Shown: positions 1 through 11,835 of the stretch, in pieces
Position numbering within the stretch: the first letter of the stretch is position 1
Layout of the letters: the number at the start of each line of letters is the position of its first letter
Source of the DNA: Pegoplata infirma
Taxonomy: Eukaryota > Arthropoda > Insecta > Diptera > Anthomyiidae
NCBI GenBank assembly: GCA_963921195.1
Contig: OY992538.1
Coordinates: forward strand, 57,154,852-57,218,851
DNA length: 64,000 nt
Reading direction: 5' to 3'
Made by a program: the position numbers and the translations under genes
Notes under the pieces: generated by a model
The model's input: only the letters and a program-made list of their open reading frames with translations
Told to the model about the DNA's origin: nothing
Database searches by the model: none

Positions 1-340
1 AAAAAAAGGACCATTTTTTTAAAACAGTGCTATTTTCTCTAAGAAAGTACTATTTTTTCAAAAAAGAATACTATTTTTTCTAAAAAAAAAGTATTATTTT
101 TTCTAAAAAAGTACTATTTTTTCTAAAAAAGTATTATTTTTTACAAAAAAGAACTATTTTTTTCTAAAAAAAGTACTATTTTTTCTTAAAAAAAATATTT
201 TATTTCTTAAAACAATTATTAAAAAAAACAACTGAAATGTGCCATGAGCCCATAACTGGCACACGGCAATTATGGGCTCATACTATTCTTTCTAAAAGAG
301 TATTATTTTCTCTAAAAAAAAAAAGTATTAATTTTTTCAT
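1..340. repeat. AT-rich minisatellite, units of about 20 bp
   Basis: Degenerate tandem units of the form AAAAAAGTACTATTTTTTCT run from the window edge, broken by a short unrelated stretch at about 225-290. No coding potential. Confidence 0.7.
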
Positions 341-360
341 GTGTGCCATTCTTACCCTGC

Positions 361-522
361 ATTTATCCAAAGACTAATCAGAGATTGGCAAATGGATGGA
401 CGTGTGAGACAACACGACTGATTTGGTCTTCTCTTAATCAGAAGTGCACAAGTGAGCTGATATCGCTTCCAAGAGGAGAGATTTCGACAGTGGTTGCTAT
501 AATTACCGGACACTGTCTTATA
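361..522 (+). mobile_element. Non-LTR retrotransposon 3' coding fragment, copy 1
   Basis: Translates to a degenerate C-terminal region with SLPRGEISTVVAIITGHCLI, the segment that in jockey/R1-like non-LTR ORF2 proteins follows RNase H and precedes the Cys/His motif. It is near-identical to 1560-1714 and is cut at its 3' side by the MITE at 523-1002. Confidence 0.65.
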
Positions 523-1002
523 CACAGAAAAAAATTTAAACGAATTTCAATCAACAAAAACGCGGATTCAATCAATTTTTTGATTGAAATTCCTCCAATT
601 AAAAAAATTGTTATACCAATCATCAAATTGTAGGTGATTGATTGAAAATTATTTCAATCAAACATTTTTTCGATTTTGATCAAAAATTTGATCAATTTTT
701 TGTGTAAAGTCAATCAAAATAATGATTGATTTAACAAATGAATTGTAAGCTTATGACAAAATTATCAAAAAATTCATCTTTTTTGCTTTCCAATATGTTG
801 CCAACAATTAAAAAATTAAACCCGATTATTTTGTATATTTTTGAATTATTGTAAGCAAATAAATTAAAGCGACAAAAAGCGGTATGTTGAAAATTTGTAA
901 CAAAAAATTGCAAAAATTTTAATCAAAACATTGATTGACTTATTTAAATTTTGTTGATCAATACATTAAATTGAAAATTTTTAGCCAATAATTTTTTGTG
1001 TG
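523..1002. mobile_element. CACAGAAAA-type MITE with TA duplication
   Basis: Starts CACAGAAAAAAATT and ends with the near inverse AATTTTTTGTGTG. It is flanked by TA at 521-522 and 1003-1004. The duplicated copy at 1708-1722 reads straight through (CTTATAGGGTAGC), giving an empty site. The interior is rich in palindromic TTGATCAA motifs. The same ends bound the 33924-36939 element. Confidence 0.75.
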
Positions 1003-1029
1003 TAGGGTAGCACGCAGTTAAATATGGCT

Positions 1030-1558
1030 TCACTTAAAAAATTATGTTAGTAAAATCAACTGAAAATGTCAGTTAAAATAACTACTTTGTGAGTTATTTT
1101 GGGGTCAACTACTTTTTCAGTTAAATCATCTAACAATGTGAGTTATTTTAACTGACAAAAAACAACTGCTTAGGTAGTGAAACTACTTACATTTGTAGTC
1201 AAAACAACTAACATGTAGTAAAAAAAAAATAATCAATATATAATTTTTTTTCAAAAAATTTTTCTGAAAAAAAATTAAAGACCAAATTTTTTCCAAGTTT
1301 TTTTTTTTTTTAAAAAAAAGTAGTGAAAAATAAAAAAACTAAAATTTATTTTTATTTTAAGTAAAAAAACTTTGAAAATTTTTCAGAGAAAAAAAAAAAA
1401 AACTAACTACTTTAAATAACTGTTACTACAGTACTTTTTTATAGTTATTCAAAAAAAACGACTTAAAATAACTAACAGAAATAGTTGTACTGTACTGTAA
1501 AATATACTGTAAAATATACAAACAACTAACATAGTAGTAACTTACATAATTTTCTGAG
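1030..1558. mobile_element. CACTCAAAA-type MITE, family a, copy 1
   Basis: Left end CACTTAAAAAATTATGTTAG and right end ATAATTTTCTGAGTG. The body repeats AACTAACA/GTTAGTT motifs and A/T homopolymers. The copy at 1741-2276 shares the whole body; further copies lie at 53300-54720 and 58902-59845. Confidence 0.7.
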
Positions 1559-1559
1559 T

Positions 1560-1740
1560 GAAAGACTAATCAGAGATTGGGAAATGGATGGACGTATGAG
1601 ACAATACGACAGATTTGGTATTCTCTTAATCAGAAGTGCACAAGTGAGCTGATATCGCTTCCAAGAGGAGAGATTTCGACAGTGGTTGCTATAATTACCG
1701 GACACTGTCTTATAGGGTAGCACGCAGTTAAACATGGCTT
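1560..1740 (+). mobile_element. Non-LTR retrotransposon 3' coding fragment, copy 2, 5' part
   Basis: A second, nearly identical copy of the 361-522 fragment, extending through an HAVKHGF-like segment until broken by the MITE at 1741-2276. Sequence resumes at 2277. Confidence 0.6.
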
Positions 1741-2276
1741 CACATAAAAAAATTATGTTAGTAAAATCAACTGAAAATGTCAGTTAAAATAACTACTTTG
1801 TAAGTTATTTTGGGGTCAATTACTTTTTTAGTTAAATCAACTAACAATGTGAGTTATTTTAACTGACAAAAAACAACTGACTTAGGTAGTAAAAACTACT
1901 TACATTTGTAGTCAAAACAACTAACATGTAGTAAAAATAAAATAATCAATATATATATTTTTAATAAAAATTAAAGACCAAATTTTTTTTTTCTTTAAAA
2001 AAAGTAGTGAAAAATAAAAAAAATAAAATTTATTTTTAGTAAAAAAAACTTTGAAAATTTTTCAGAGAAAAAAAAATAAAATTAACTACTTTAAACAACT
2101 GTTACTACATTACAGTACTTTTTTGATAATTATTCAAAAAAACGACTCAAAATAACTAACAGAAATAGTAGTTTGATATTTTTCATACAAAGCAACTGAC
2201 TTTGTAGTTGAAATCTACTAACTACTGTAAAATATACAAACAACTAACATGTAGTACCTTACATAATTTTCTGAGT
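1741..2276. mobile_element. CACTCAAAA-type MITE, family a, copy 2
   Basis: Same body and ends as 1030-1558. It separates two parts of one retrotransposon reading segment, so it is an insertion. Because copy 1 has the same junction with the retrotransposon fragment, the whole fragment-plus-MITE unit appears to have been tandemly duplicated. Confidence 0.65.
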
Positions 2277-2545
2277 GTTCAAATGACTTTTGCCGGATGA
2301 GGAGGAGTTGGAAGCTATAGAACACTTTATTTGCCATTGCCCGGCACTTTCTAGTCAGAGACTTGCTTCACTGGATCTAGGAAGCTGCATGATCTTTCTA
2401 TTTTGTCGGATTTCAAAATTCAATATCTAAGGAGTTTCATAAGAAGCTCAAATTAGTTTAACGGCAGGCACTAGTAGGGGAAGCTATTACAGTTCTGTGG
2501 TATCACAAGGAACTTCAGAGTCCACTTGTGCTGACGTATAACGTT
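2277..2545 (+). mobile_element. Non-LTR retrotransposon fragment, 3' part
   Basis: Encodes LPDEEELEAIEHFICHCPAL, the Cys/His-containing C-terminus typical of insect non-LTR elements, then decays. It continues the fragment interrupted at 1740. Confidence 0.6.
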
Positions 2546-3467
2546 AGCAGCCACTTACAACCAAACCTATACATCAAATCGGTTCATAATTGGCCTTGGG
2601 ATCCATTTGGTCGGTTTTGGCCGCCTATAATTTGTATACCCTACACCACTCTGTGGTACAGGATATAATGAGTTTGTGCTGATGTTTGTAACTACCCGAA
2701 ATATTGGTCCTAGGCCCAATTTTAAGTATACCGACTTAGAATCACTATTTGAGTCGATTTTGCGATGTCTTTCCATGTAAACGATGTAAACACGATACAG
2801 GTCGCAATTTTTAGTCAATTGACGAAGCCTATTGAAATTGAAGAAAATCGGTCCATTTTTAGACCCATACAAATTTCCTGTTTAGTTTTGGCTCAAATGA
2901 CTCTAATTACCGTATTATAATAGATATCCTTTCTAAATTTAGAAAGTGGACGTGTTTTACATTTACAAACTACCATTCTGAATTTTAAAGGAATCGGACC
3001 AGTTGTTTTTGGTAGCCCCCATACAAACCACCTTCCCGATACTCACATAAATCTCTCAAATTTCTTGAAAATATAAAATATTTAATTTAAACTACTTTTG
3101 TGTGTGTTTAACGCGTACTTTAATAACCCAATCAAATCTGATTATAATCGATTTTTAGACTTAGGCCCATATGAAAATTTCTCCCGATATTTAGTTAAAG
3201 CGGTTTATTGGCAACAAATAGAAGCCTATTTCACTTAAATTTGGTTTGTGAGTGTTTTCTACACTTATTAATGTTGGGACTTGGGACCCATTTTTCGTTA
3301 AGCACTTGTGTAGGGTATTATATGATCGGTCTTCACCGCCCATTATTTTCTTGTTTTAAATTAACAATAATAAACAAATTCGGTAGTGGCAATTTGTATT
3401 ATCAAAATAAACCTTTGCGTTATTTTATTATCAAAATTGAGTAATTAAATAGATAATTGTCATTATA
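2546..3467. repeat. Dispersed repeat related to 34640-35820
   Basis: The stretch around 2990-3125 is the reverse complement of 35456-35600 and contains a conserved GGAAGGTGGTTTGTATGGGG segment in the opposite sense. No open reading frame of note; element class unknown. Confidence 0.5.
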
Positions 3468-3469
3468 TA

Positions 3470-3964
3470 CAGTCGAACCCGGTTATAACGAACTCCGAGG
3501 GACCAGTAAAAATAGTTCGTTATAAGCGAAGTTCGCTATAAGCGGGGTATATTTTTTATAAACCTAGTTTTATTTCCAAAAAAATATATCCAGTTTTGTT
3601 TTATTTGATGTTTTTTTAGAAAATAATGTACTTATTGAGAAGAAATCGATAAAAATATAAATAAATTCTATGAAAATTATTATATAAATCAAAAAATTCC
3701 AACCTTTTGTTAGTTTGATAAACATGATTGCCACACATTAAAAAATATTTACGGGAGTTCGTTATAAAAAAGTAAATATACATGAAATTGTGTTCGTGGG
3801 ACCATAATAAGCAGTTCGTTTTAACCGAGGATTCGTTATAACCGAGTTCGTTATAAAAGAAGTATTTTGTGTGAAAATTGATGCTTAAACGTCGGGACTT
3901 TAGAATTAGTTCGTTATAACCAAGAATTCGTTATAACCGAGTTCGTTATAACCGAGTTTGACTG
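3470..3964. mobile_element. pogo/Tigger-like MITE with TA duplication
   Basis: Terminal inverted repeats begin CAGTCGAACCCGGTTATAAC and end GTTATAACCGAGTTTGACTG. TA flanks both sides (3468-3469, 3965-3966). The interior repeats GTTCGTTATAA motifs. CAGT ends with TA duplication are characteristic of the pogo branch of Tc1/mariner. There is no transposase. Confidence 0.8.
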
Positions 3965-4120
3965 TATTTAAATAATATGTGATTAATGTCAATTGCCGTG
4001 TTTTCAACCAAATATTTATGAATCCAATTAATTTTGAGGACATCGGATAAGGTGTACGCGTGGCACTCACTGAGATATAGAAAATTATTTTTCATGTTGT
4101 GGTGAATAAGTATTATTAGT

Positions 4121-4242
4121 GTTTCTTCACAATAAAGCAGCAAGCAGCAGACAGAAAAATTTTTACATGTATTTTGTTGTTGCGCCAACAACAAAATACA
4201 TGTAAAAATTTTGCTGTCTGCTGCTGTATTGTGAAGAGACAC
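4121..4242. repeat. Long near-perfect hairpin with 3-nt loop
   Basis: The arm at 4121-4183 pairs with 4187-4242 around a CGC loop, with only a few bulges. The pairing includes GCAGCAGACAG and TTTTTACATGTATTTTGTTG. It directly abuts the fold-back at 4243-4724. Confidence 0.8.
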
Positions 4243-4724
4243 TTACACTGTAAGTACATGAAATTGACACACCAAAACGCCGAGACACCCAAACTTAATT
4301 TTAGGTCGTAGAACACAGTGGCATTCTCCGTTTTGGCAGATCAGGTCAATATTAAGAGATATTTTTAATTAATTTTTAAGTTTGTGATTTTCTAGCGATT
4401 TTTTATTGTTTTTTAAGGAAATTGAAAAATTTAAGAAAAAAAAATTATTTTACTCGCCCAAACTGATCCGCCATCGTTGTTAGAGTAAAGTTTTGACTAA
4501 TAAATACTAAAAAAAGTAATTTTAAAAGATTTTCTAAAGATTTTCCTAGGAAAATATAACAAAAACTCGCTTGAAAATCGCAAAACTTTAAAACGAAATA
4601 TCTTTTTATTTTGACCTGACCTGGCAAAACGGAGAATGCCACTAGATTCTACGAAACAAAATTAGGTTTACGTGTTTCGGCGTTTTAGTGTGTCATTTCA
4701 AAAGTTAAAATTATACTTACAGTG
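4243..4724. mobile_element. Fold-back element with arms of about 180 bp
   Basis: The left arm from 4243 (CACTGTAAGTA...) and the right arm ending near 4724 are inverted copies at roughly 75-80 percent identity. They share GTGGCATTCTCCGTTTTG and AAAACGCCGA. No protein is encoded. Confidence 0.65.
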
Positions 4725-4998
4725 TTATCAGTGTTATCAATTTTACTATATTATAATGCTCGTAATTTCAATAAGAGGTAAAGACGGGTATAAAATACCT
4801 ACAAATTTAAGTAGCCGGTAAAATAACATTGAAAATTATATTTACCTTAGAGTTAAGATTACGAATTTTTACTTATGCTGTACATATCTTTGCACTGATA
4901 GGTATCTGCTTGTTAAAATTATGACTATAATTCGTTGTAAGTCAAGTGTATTCATTAGTTCTTTCTGTTTTTTTTTAAATAGTTTTTAGCTCATTTTT

Positions 4999-5753
4999 CT
5001 TAAAAACAAGTACTACAGTTAAATTCGACTTGGCCGAATGCCCCATTTTAAGTGATAGTAAATTTTCTAACGTGAAAAAATAACATTTTTGATTGGAAAT
5101 ATTTTATTTTCTGTAAAAAAACTTTTTTTAGTAATTTTTGGGGAAAAAAAATTACTAAATTTTTTTGACTGTTTTTTTTTTTTGTTTTAGTGTAAAAATA
5201 TTTTTGAGTGACAAAAATACTTTGTAAAATATTTTTGTGACTTACCAATGTTTTGAAAACATGTTTAACGGGTTTTCAACACGTGAAATTAAGGTGAAAC
5301 TAATCTGAAATTCACAGTTTTGCTAATAACTCTTAAACTACTGGACCGATTTAGCTGAAATTCAATACGAACCAGGCCAGGGAAACGACAAATATATATG
5401 TTAAGTTTCAGCATCCTCAGAATTCCTTTCGAAAGTTAGCGTGTTTTTATCTCGTAAATTCATGCCGAAATTTAGTCATTTGCTCATAACTTTTGAACCA
5501 CTGGACTGATTTCGCTCAATTGCAATACCAACCTGGCCAGGTAAATGCCCAACATATATGCCAAACTTCAGGAACCTCCGTAAAGTCTTTCAAAAGTTAA
5601 CGTGTTTTCAACAGACAGACAGACGGGCGGACATCGCTAGATCGTCTTAAAATCGATCGAGGATCATGAATATTTATACTTTATGGGGTCCTAGACCAAC
5701 ATTTCGAGGTGTTACAAACGGAATGACAAACTCATATATACCCTCTATCACTA
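4999..5753 (+). mobile_element. mini-me-like element
   Basis: Begins AACAAGTACTACAGTTAAAT, includes a CCACTGGACYGATTT module repeated twice, a short GACA/GACG tract (5613-5632), the core ATCGCTAGATCGTCTTAAAA, a TA-rich stretch and the CCCTCTATCACTA tail. This is the inverse-strand form of the (TA)n-core-(GTCY)n layout known from Dipteran mini-me elements. The palindromic tail is interrupted at 5754. Confidence 0.7.
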
Positions 5754-7049
5754 CACGCAAAAAAAAAATCTGTGTAAGATTGAGCAACCCAACTTGGTAA
5801 AACTTTTTTCATACCAAAAAAAAATTTTTACCAAATTTTTGCTAATATTGTGCTTGTCGATGTTAAAGTAACATAATTTATTTTTTATGTAAAATAACCA
5901 AGTAGCTTGCTCAATAACGCAAATTACCTGCACAAAAATTTATCGAAAGAAAACAACAAAAAAACAAAACAAATACAGACCGATCATTTTGTATTTTTGT
6001 GTGCGTGCGTTGTTCGTTTATTTTTTGTGTTATAAAAACGTAAAAAGGAAATTGATATATAAAATAAAAATAAATTAATACATAAATAAAAATAAATAAT
6101 TAGTTTTCTAAAAGATAAATAAATGTAAGATAAAAGAATGTTAAATTTAATTTTGCTTTCATCACTTAAAACACCATTCAATAAGAAAAACCAATGGAGT
6201 CCCAGACGTATGTTTCGATGAATAACAAATGGAATGATAAAGTGAGTATACCCGCATTCCGAAGACACCAATAAGGTTTAATAGATTTTTGGTTAAAAAT
6301 TAGTGTTTGGTAATAATTTTATATTTTTACAGGGTACTGCTAAATAAATTTTTGAAGCTATGGAGAATCCTTCACTACAATAAAGAGCGTGGACACCAAT
6401 CCTGCCTTTAGTTATAAAATTAAAACCTAAAAACCCAAAGCCAAGGGAGTCCATACCTGTTTTGATGAGTTACAAATGGAATGACAAAGTAAGTGTTCCT
6501 CCTTACCAAGAGACCAATGGGGTTAACCAATTTTTTAAATTAAAAATTTATGTTTTGTAATAATTTTCTATTTTTACAGGATGCTTTTAAATAAATTCGT
6601 GAAGCTATAGCGGATCCTTTACTTCAAGAAGAAGCGTATGCAGCAGTCAATCGAGAAAATTGTACAAAAAGGGTCAGTTGGTCGGTGGTAAATTAAATCC
6701 TACACAACATTTATTATATTAATATGGATTTATTCTGTGAAAATTTTAAATTCAACAAATATACAAATTTTTACAAAAATTTATTGAAAATTTATTTTAG
6801 CATAAATGTGGTAATTTTTAGCTTTATTTTTAGTCAGCTTTTCAAATAATTTTGGTATATTTCACCATATATCTTTTGGTATATTTTACCAAGTTTTTGC
6901 TTAAATAGCATTAGCATTTTCTTCAAAATTTTTTACATAAGTGTTTTGGCTAAATTACGAAAACTACTTCGTCGGTTGTAGTTTTAGCATATTTTTGGTA
7001 AAATTATGCCAGATTTTTGCTCACTCCGACACAAGTTTTTTTTTGCGTG
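5754..7049. mobile_element. CACGCAAAA-type element with TA duplication
   Basis: Ends CACGCAAAAAAAAAATCTGT and (inverted) CACGCAAAAAAAAACTTGTG, flanked by TA (5752-5753, 7050-7051). It interrupts the mini-me tail; the unbroken tail CTCTATCACTAGAGTGGAGG is present at 20119-20138. The interior holds a duplicated unit (about 6180-6420 and 6425-6710) with donor- and acceptor-like sites and a weakly MADF-like peptide. Confidence 0.7.
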
Positions 7050-7965
7050 TAGAGTGGAGGGTATAAAAATATTTGTATACCCTCCAACTACAGTATGGGT
7101 GTATACTCACTTTGTCATTCTGTGTGTAACGTATCAAAATATCGGTCTAGGACCCCATAAATTATATATACAGTCAAACTCGGTTATAACGAATTATCGG
7201 TTATAACGAACTAGTTCTAAAGTCCCGACGTTTTGTCATCAACGAATCCTCGGTTAAAACGAACTGCTTATTGTGGTCCCACGAATACAATTTCATATGT
7301 ATTTACCTTTTTATAACGAACTCCCATAAAATATTTTAAATTGTGCGTCAATCATGTTAACTAAACTCCCAAAAAGTAAGAAATTTTTGGTTAATGTTAT
7401 AATTTTGAAAGAATTTATTTATATTTTTAATGTTTTCTTCTCGATAAGTAGTTTATTTATGTCCTTCCGTCCGTCCGTCTGTCCGTCTTTCTGTCCGCCT
7501 GTAACACGACGCAGTCCAAAATAAAAGAGCTAGACTCCCGAAGTTTGGCAAGAATATGTCTTATGTTCCTAGCCAGGTTAAGTTCGTAAATGAGCAAAAT
7601 CATTTTTCAGGGGTAAAAAGTTCCCTCTTGAAAAACTAAACCAACCTCTGAAAAATACATGATTTCTTAGATGATTTTTTGTGTTTTTTTTAACAAATGA
7701 AACATTTTCATGCTACAGAAGTTCAAAGTGCTGCATTTGACCCAGAAAATTTTTATGGGCGTTGAATAAAAAAAAATTATTTCTTTACTGCAAAAAGCAG
7801 ACGAATGGATTTTTAAACACATATCCGAGAGGAAATTTGCCCCTCCCCACAATTTTCACTAACGACCACCCCCTCCAAACAAAAGAAATGCCCCTGCAAT
7901 TTTTTTTTATTTTGCATGTTGGAGGGTATTAAAGATTCGGCACAGCCGAATTTAACACTCTTAAT
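7050..7965 (+). mobile_element. mini-me-like element, short GTCY tract, pogo-MITE insertion
   Basis: Matches the element that carries the giant array at 24571-29850: TACCCTCCAACTACAGTATG start, a GTCC/GTCT tract of only about 40 bp (7461-7504), an AACACGACGCAGTCCAAAAT flank, and an AGATTCGGCACAGCCGAATT end. A pogo-type MITE sits where the core should be. Confidence 0.7.
7171..7457. mobile_element. Truncated pogo-like MITE
   Basis: CAGTCAAACTCGGTTATAAC start and internal blocks match 3470-3964 in inverse orientation. The other end is missing where the GTCY tract begins. Confidence 0.65.
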
Positions 7966-8432
7966 TGTTTTATTTATTTTCGTTTAATACAGTTTTTCGT
8001 TCATTTTACGAAAGATTTTCGTAAAACCAAAAACTTTATTTCGTTTATTTTACGAAAGGTTTTTGTAAAGCAAAATATATTAGTAGTAATTTATTTTACA
8101 AAAGTTTTTTGTAAAATGCAAAAATAAATTTTACATCTACTTATACTTAGAAAATTATTGCAGTTACTACATGCCGGTCATTTGTGTTGTAAGTAGTAGT
8201 TGTTGTTTTCAACTACAACTTCAGTTGTTTTTGAATGAAAAATCTAGAAAAACTATTTCTTGTAGTCGTTTTAAATAATAAATACAAAAAATTACTACAT
8301 TGTAGTAACAGTTGTTTTATGTAGTTGTTTTTAGTCTATAAAAAAAAAACTTATAATTTTCTAGAAATTTTTAGAAAAACGGATGTGCTGAACGAGTTGG
8401 AAGTGTCATATGCAGCAGGAATTATTTATTAA

Positions 8433-11400
8433 ATAACTAGCTGGCCCGGTCCGCGTTGCTGGCCCAAATATAAGATCAGTGTTACATTTTATCTCGCTTC
8501 CAATATATAACCCTGCAAAAAATGTAATGAATTAGGCAGATAATCATCTTCAAATTATATTTTAAGAACAAAAAAAAATAACCATGTCTTCGACTTTGCG
8601 ACCTGTACAAATTTAAAACTTCTTTAGTATCATTATGAACAACACAACAATGAATTACTCATATCCTTCGTTCTTACTGTGAGCTATCGTCTTGAGTTCT
8701 AACAACCCTTTACAGTTTTCCCGAATTTTCCATTTTTTCGGGACACTTTTCTCATTTATATTTCCTTAAAAACCTAATTAGAACTATTATTAACATAAAA
8801 AAATCGGTCCGGTCATTAGTAGTCGACTTATTTAGACAAAAGTTGGCGTTAAAATTTGTGTGGTAAGTTAAACTTGATTTGGACCAAGTTTATGCGGAAT
8901 CTATTAAGAAATATTTTTTTTAATAGATCGAGTTGGAGTAAAAATTATTTTTAGATATATAAAAAAAAAAAGTTGGCGAGGAGAATTTTTCTTTCCGACC
9001 AATTATATGGACTATAACGAACATTTAAAACAAAAAAATAGCCAATCGGTCCAGGCGTTCTCAAGTGTTGCAAATTTTAAGGTTATTGAAAAATGTGGGC
9101 TTTGAAGTGGGGTAGTACAATAATTATTTCCGTAAAATCCTTACTTGGGCTATAATGATCATTAAAGAAAAAAATTATCAAATCAGATCATTCGCTCTCC
9201 GATCTTAGATTTATTGAAAAAAGTGGGAGTGGACAATTTTTCTTTCCGTAAAAACCTTTGTTGTGCTATCACGAATGTCAACAAATAGCCAAATCGGCCA
9301 TGTAGTTCTTCCGTTTTAGATGTATCGAAATAAAAATGGGCGTGAACAATTTTTATTTCCGTTTAAACCTAAGCTTGACTATGGCGACCCGCTTTTAGAT
9401 ATATCGAAAAAAGGAGATGTAAAAGTGGGAGTGATTAATTTGTTTTCCGAAAAAATCTAAGACGAACATTAAAAAAATAAGACGAACATTTAAAAAAAAA
9501 AATATTATCCAAATCGGTCAGTTCTCAAGTGATCCGATTACCAACGAACTACATTTGATTTTTATTTATATTTTATTACTAGCTGGCCCGGTCCGCGTTG
9601 CTGGCCCAAATATAAGATCAGTGTTATATTTCATCTCGCTTCCAATATATAGCCCTGTAATGAATTTCTTGGCTTACAAAGATTTGTGGGAGCAGTTTTT
9701 AAGGACCCGATTAGGCAAATAATCATCTTCAAATTATATTTTAAGAACAAAAAAAATAACCATGTCTTCGACTTTGCGACCTGTACAAATTGAAAACTTC
9801 TTTAGTATCATTATGAACAACACAACAATGAATTACGCATATCCTTCGTTCTTACTGTGAGCTATCGTCTTGAGTTCAAACAACCCTTTACAGTTTCCCG
9901 AATTTTCCATTTTTTCGGGACACTTTTCTCATTTATATTTCCTTAAAAACCTAATTAGTACTATTATTAACATAAAAAAATCGATCCAGTCATTAGTAGT
10001 CGACTTATTTAGACAAAAGTTGGCGTTAAAATTTGTGTGGTAAGTTAAACTTGATTTGTACCAAGTTTATGCGGAATCTATTAAGAAATATTTTTTTTAA
10101 TTAATCGAGTTGGAGTAAAAATTAAGTTGGCAAAAAAAAGTTGGCGAGGAGAATTTTTCTTTCCGACCAATTATATGGACTATAACGAACATTTAAAACA
10201 AAAAAATAGCCAAATCGGTCCAGGCGTTCTCAAGTGTTGCAAATTTTAAGGATATTGAAAAATGTGGGCTTTGAAGTGGGGTAGTACAATAATTATTTTC
10301 GTAAAATCCTTACTTGGGCTATAATGATCATTAAAGAAAAAAAATTATCAAATCAGATCATTCGCTCTCCGATCTTAGATTTATTGAAAAAGTGGGAGTG
10401 GACAATTTTTCTTTCCGTAAAAACCTTTGTTGTGCTATCACGAATGTCAATAAATAGCCAAATCGGCCCTGTCGTTCTTCCGTTTTAGATGTATCGAAAT
10501 AAAAATGGGCGTGAACAATTTTTATTTCCGTTTAAACCTAAGTTGGACTATGGCGACCCGATTTTAGATATATCGAAAAAAGGAGATGTTAAAGTGCACT
10601 CAAAAAAAAAGTGAACTAAAATCTGGGAAAATTAACTCAATTTTGAGAAAAAGAGGGAATGATTTGGCGCCAAAGATTTTTTTTCTTGGTTTTAGTTCAT
10701 AATTTTCCTAAAAATAAGGAAAACAAAGTTATTTAATTTTAAGCCAATTTTAACTAGAAAATGGGAAAAATTATACTTCACATTTTAGAAATAGATTGGG
10801 TCTAGACCCTGGACCCATGGGTTCGGACCCCATTTAACTCGAGACCCCGTTGGGTCCTTTAGGGGTCCCCATAGATTTTGAAACAAACTTGCGTCCGTTT
10901 CGCTCTAACTTGCTTAGTTTTTGAGATACGGTAATAAGGGGCCTGATAGGGTCTTGAGAATCTTAAAAACCGGATAACTTAAAAACTATTAATCGGAGGG
11001 CTTTCGGGTATTTTGCGGAAGTGTTCTACGAGTCAAGAGCTATAAAAATGCCGTTAGACGTTTTCACGTGTTGGCAGTATTTACCGAGATATGTGTATAT
11101 ATAAAATCTCGGGAATTTCAAATTTTAGATCTAAAATTAGGGTCTTGAGACCCCGACAGATATGCAGAGCTAGGCTATTCCATACTTTTCTTTGTAGTCT
11201 TTCTTTTGAAAATTTCATCCGTTTCGCTCTATCTCGCTTAGTTTTCGAGATATCGCCATTTTGAATTTTTAACTAAATTCTAAGACTTTATTTACTAAAT
11301 TCTCAGAAGTCATTAACTAAATTCTAAGAAGTACACTTCCTCAATTCAAAGAGGAGAAATACGATGATGTTTTTTTTAGTAAATTTTAACTAAACTTGAA

Positions 11401-11835
11401 CTAAATTGTTTTTTAAGAAATATGTCTTAAAAATAAAGATACGATTCTTAGATTTGTGGAAAATTTCTTTGGCAGTAAGAATTTTTTTCCTAATATTTAA
11501 AAAATCTATTTAAAGAAAACTATGAACTAATTATAAGTAAATGAACTAAAATTTTTTCCTCATAGTTAAGAAAATTTCTCATTTTTAAGTTAAATTTAAC
11601 TAAATTTTAGGAAAATTCATGATAAATTTTCAAAGACATTTTTTCCTTAAATTTAGTTATGTCTTTTTTTTCAGTGTGGGAGTGATTAATTTGTTTTCCG
11701 AAAAAATCTAAGTCGAACATTAAAAAAAAAGATGAACATTTAAAAAAAAAAATATTATCCAAATCGGTCAGTTCTCAAGTGATCCGATTACCAACGAACT
11801 ACATTTGATTTTTATTTATATTTTATTATTCTATA
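8433..11835. repeat. Two tandem copies of a CTAGCTGGCCCGGTCCGCG repeat
   Basis: Copy 1 (about 8433-9575) and copy 2 (about 9578-11835) align throughout apart from the MITE inserted at 10597-11676 in copy 2. Both end with ACCAACGAACTACATTTGAT. The body repeats a CCAAATCGGTC-AAAAGTGGGCGTG theme. Element class is not recognised; no intact protein. Confidence 0.65.
10597..11676. mobile_element. CACTCAAAA-type MITE, family d, uninterrupted copy
   Basis: Starts CACTCAAAAAAAAAGTGAAC and ends TTTTTTTCAGTG, 1,080 bp. The empty site in the sister repeat reads AAAAGTGGGAGTG near 9430, indicating a 2-bp (TG) duplication. The same element, split by a mini-me-like insertion, spans 23776-30151. Confidence 0.75.

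Noticed and set aside
5984..6271. Membrane-protein-like open frame on the minus strand
   Set aside because: It is low-complexity AT-rich sequence within a MITE; hydrophobicity follows from T-rich codons.
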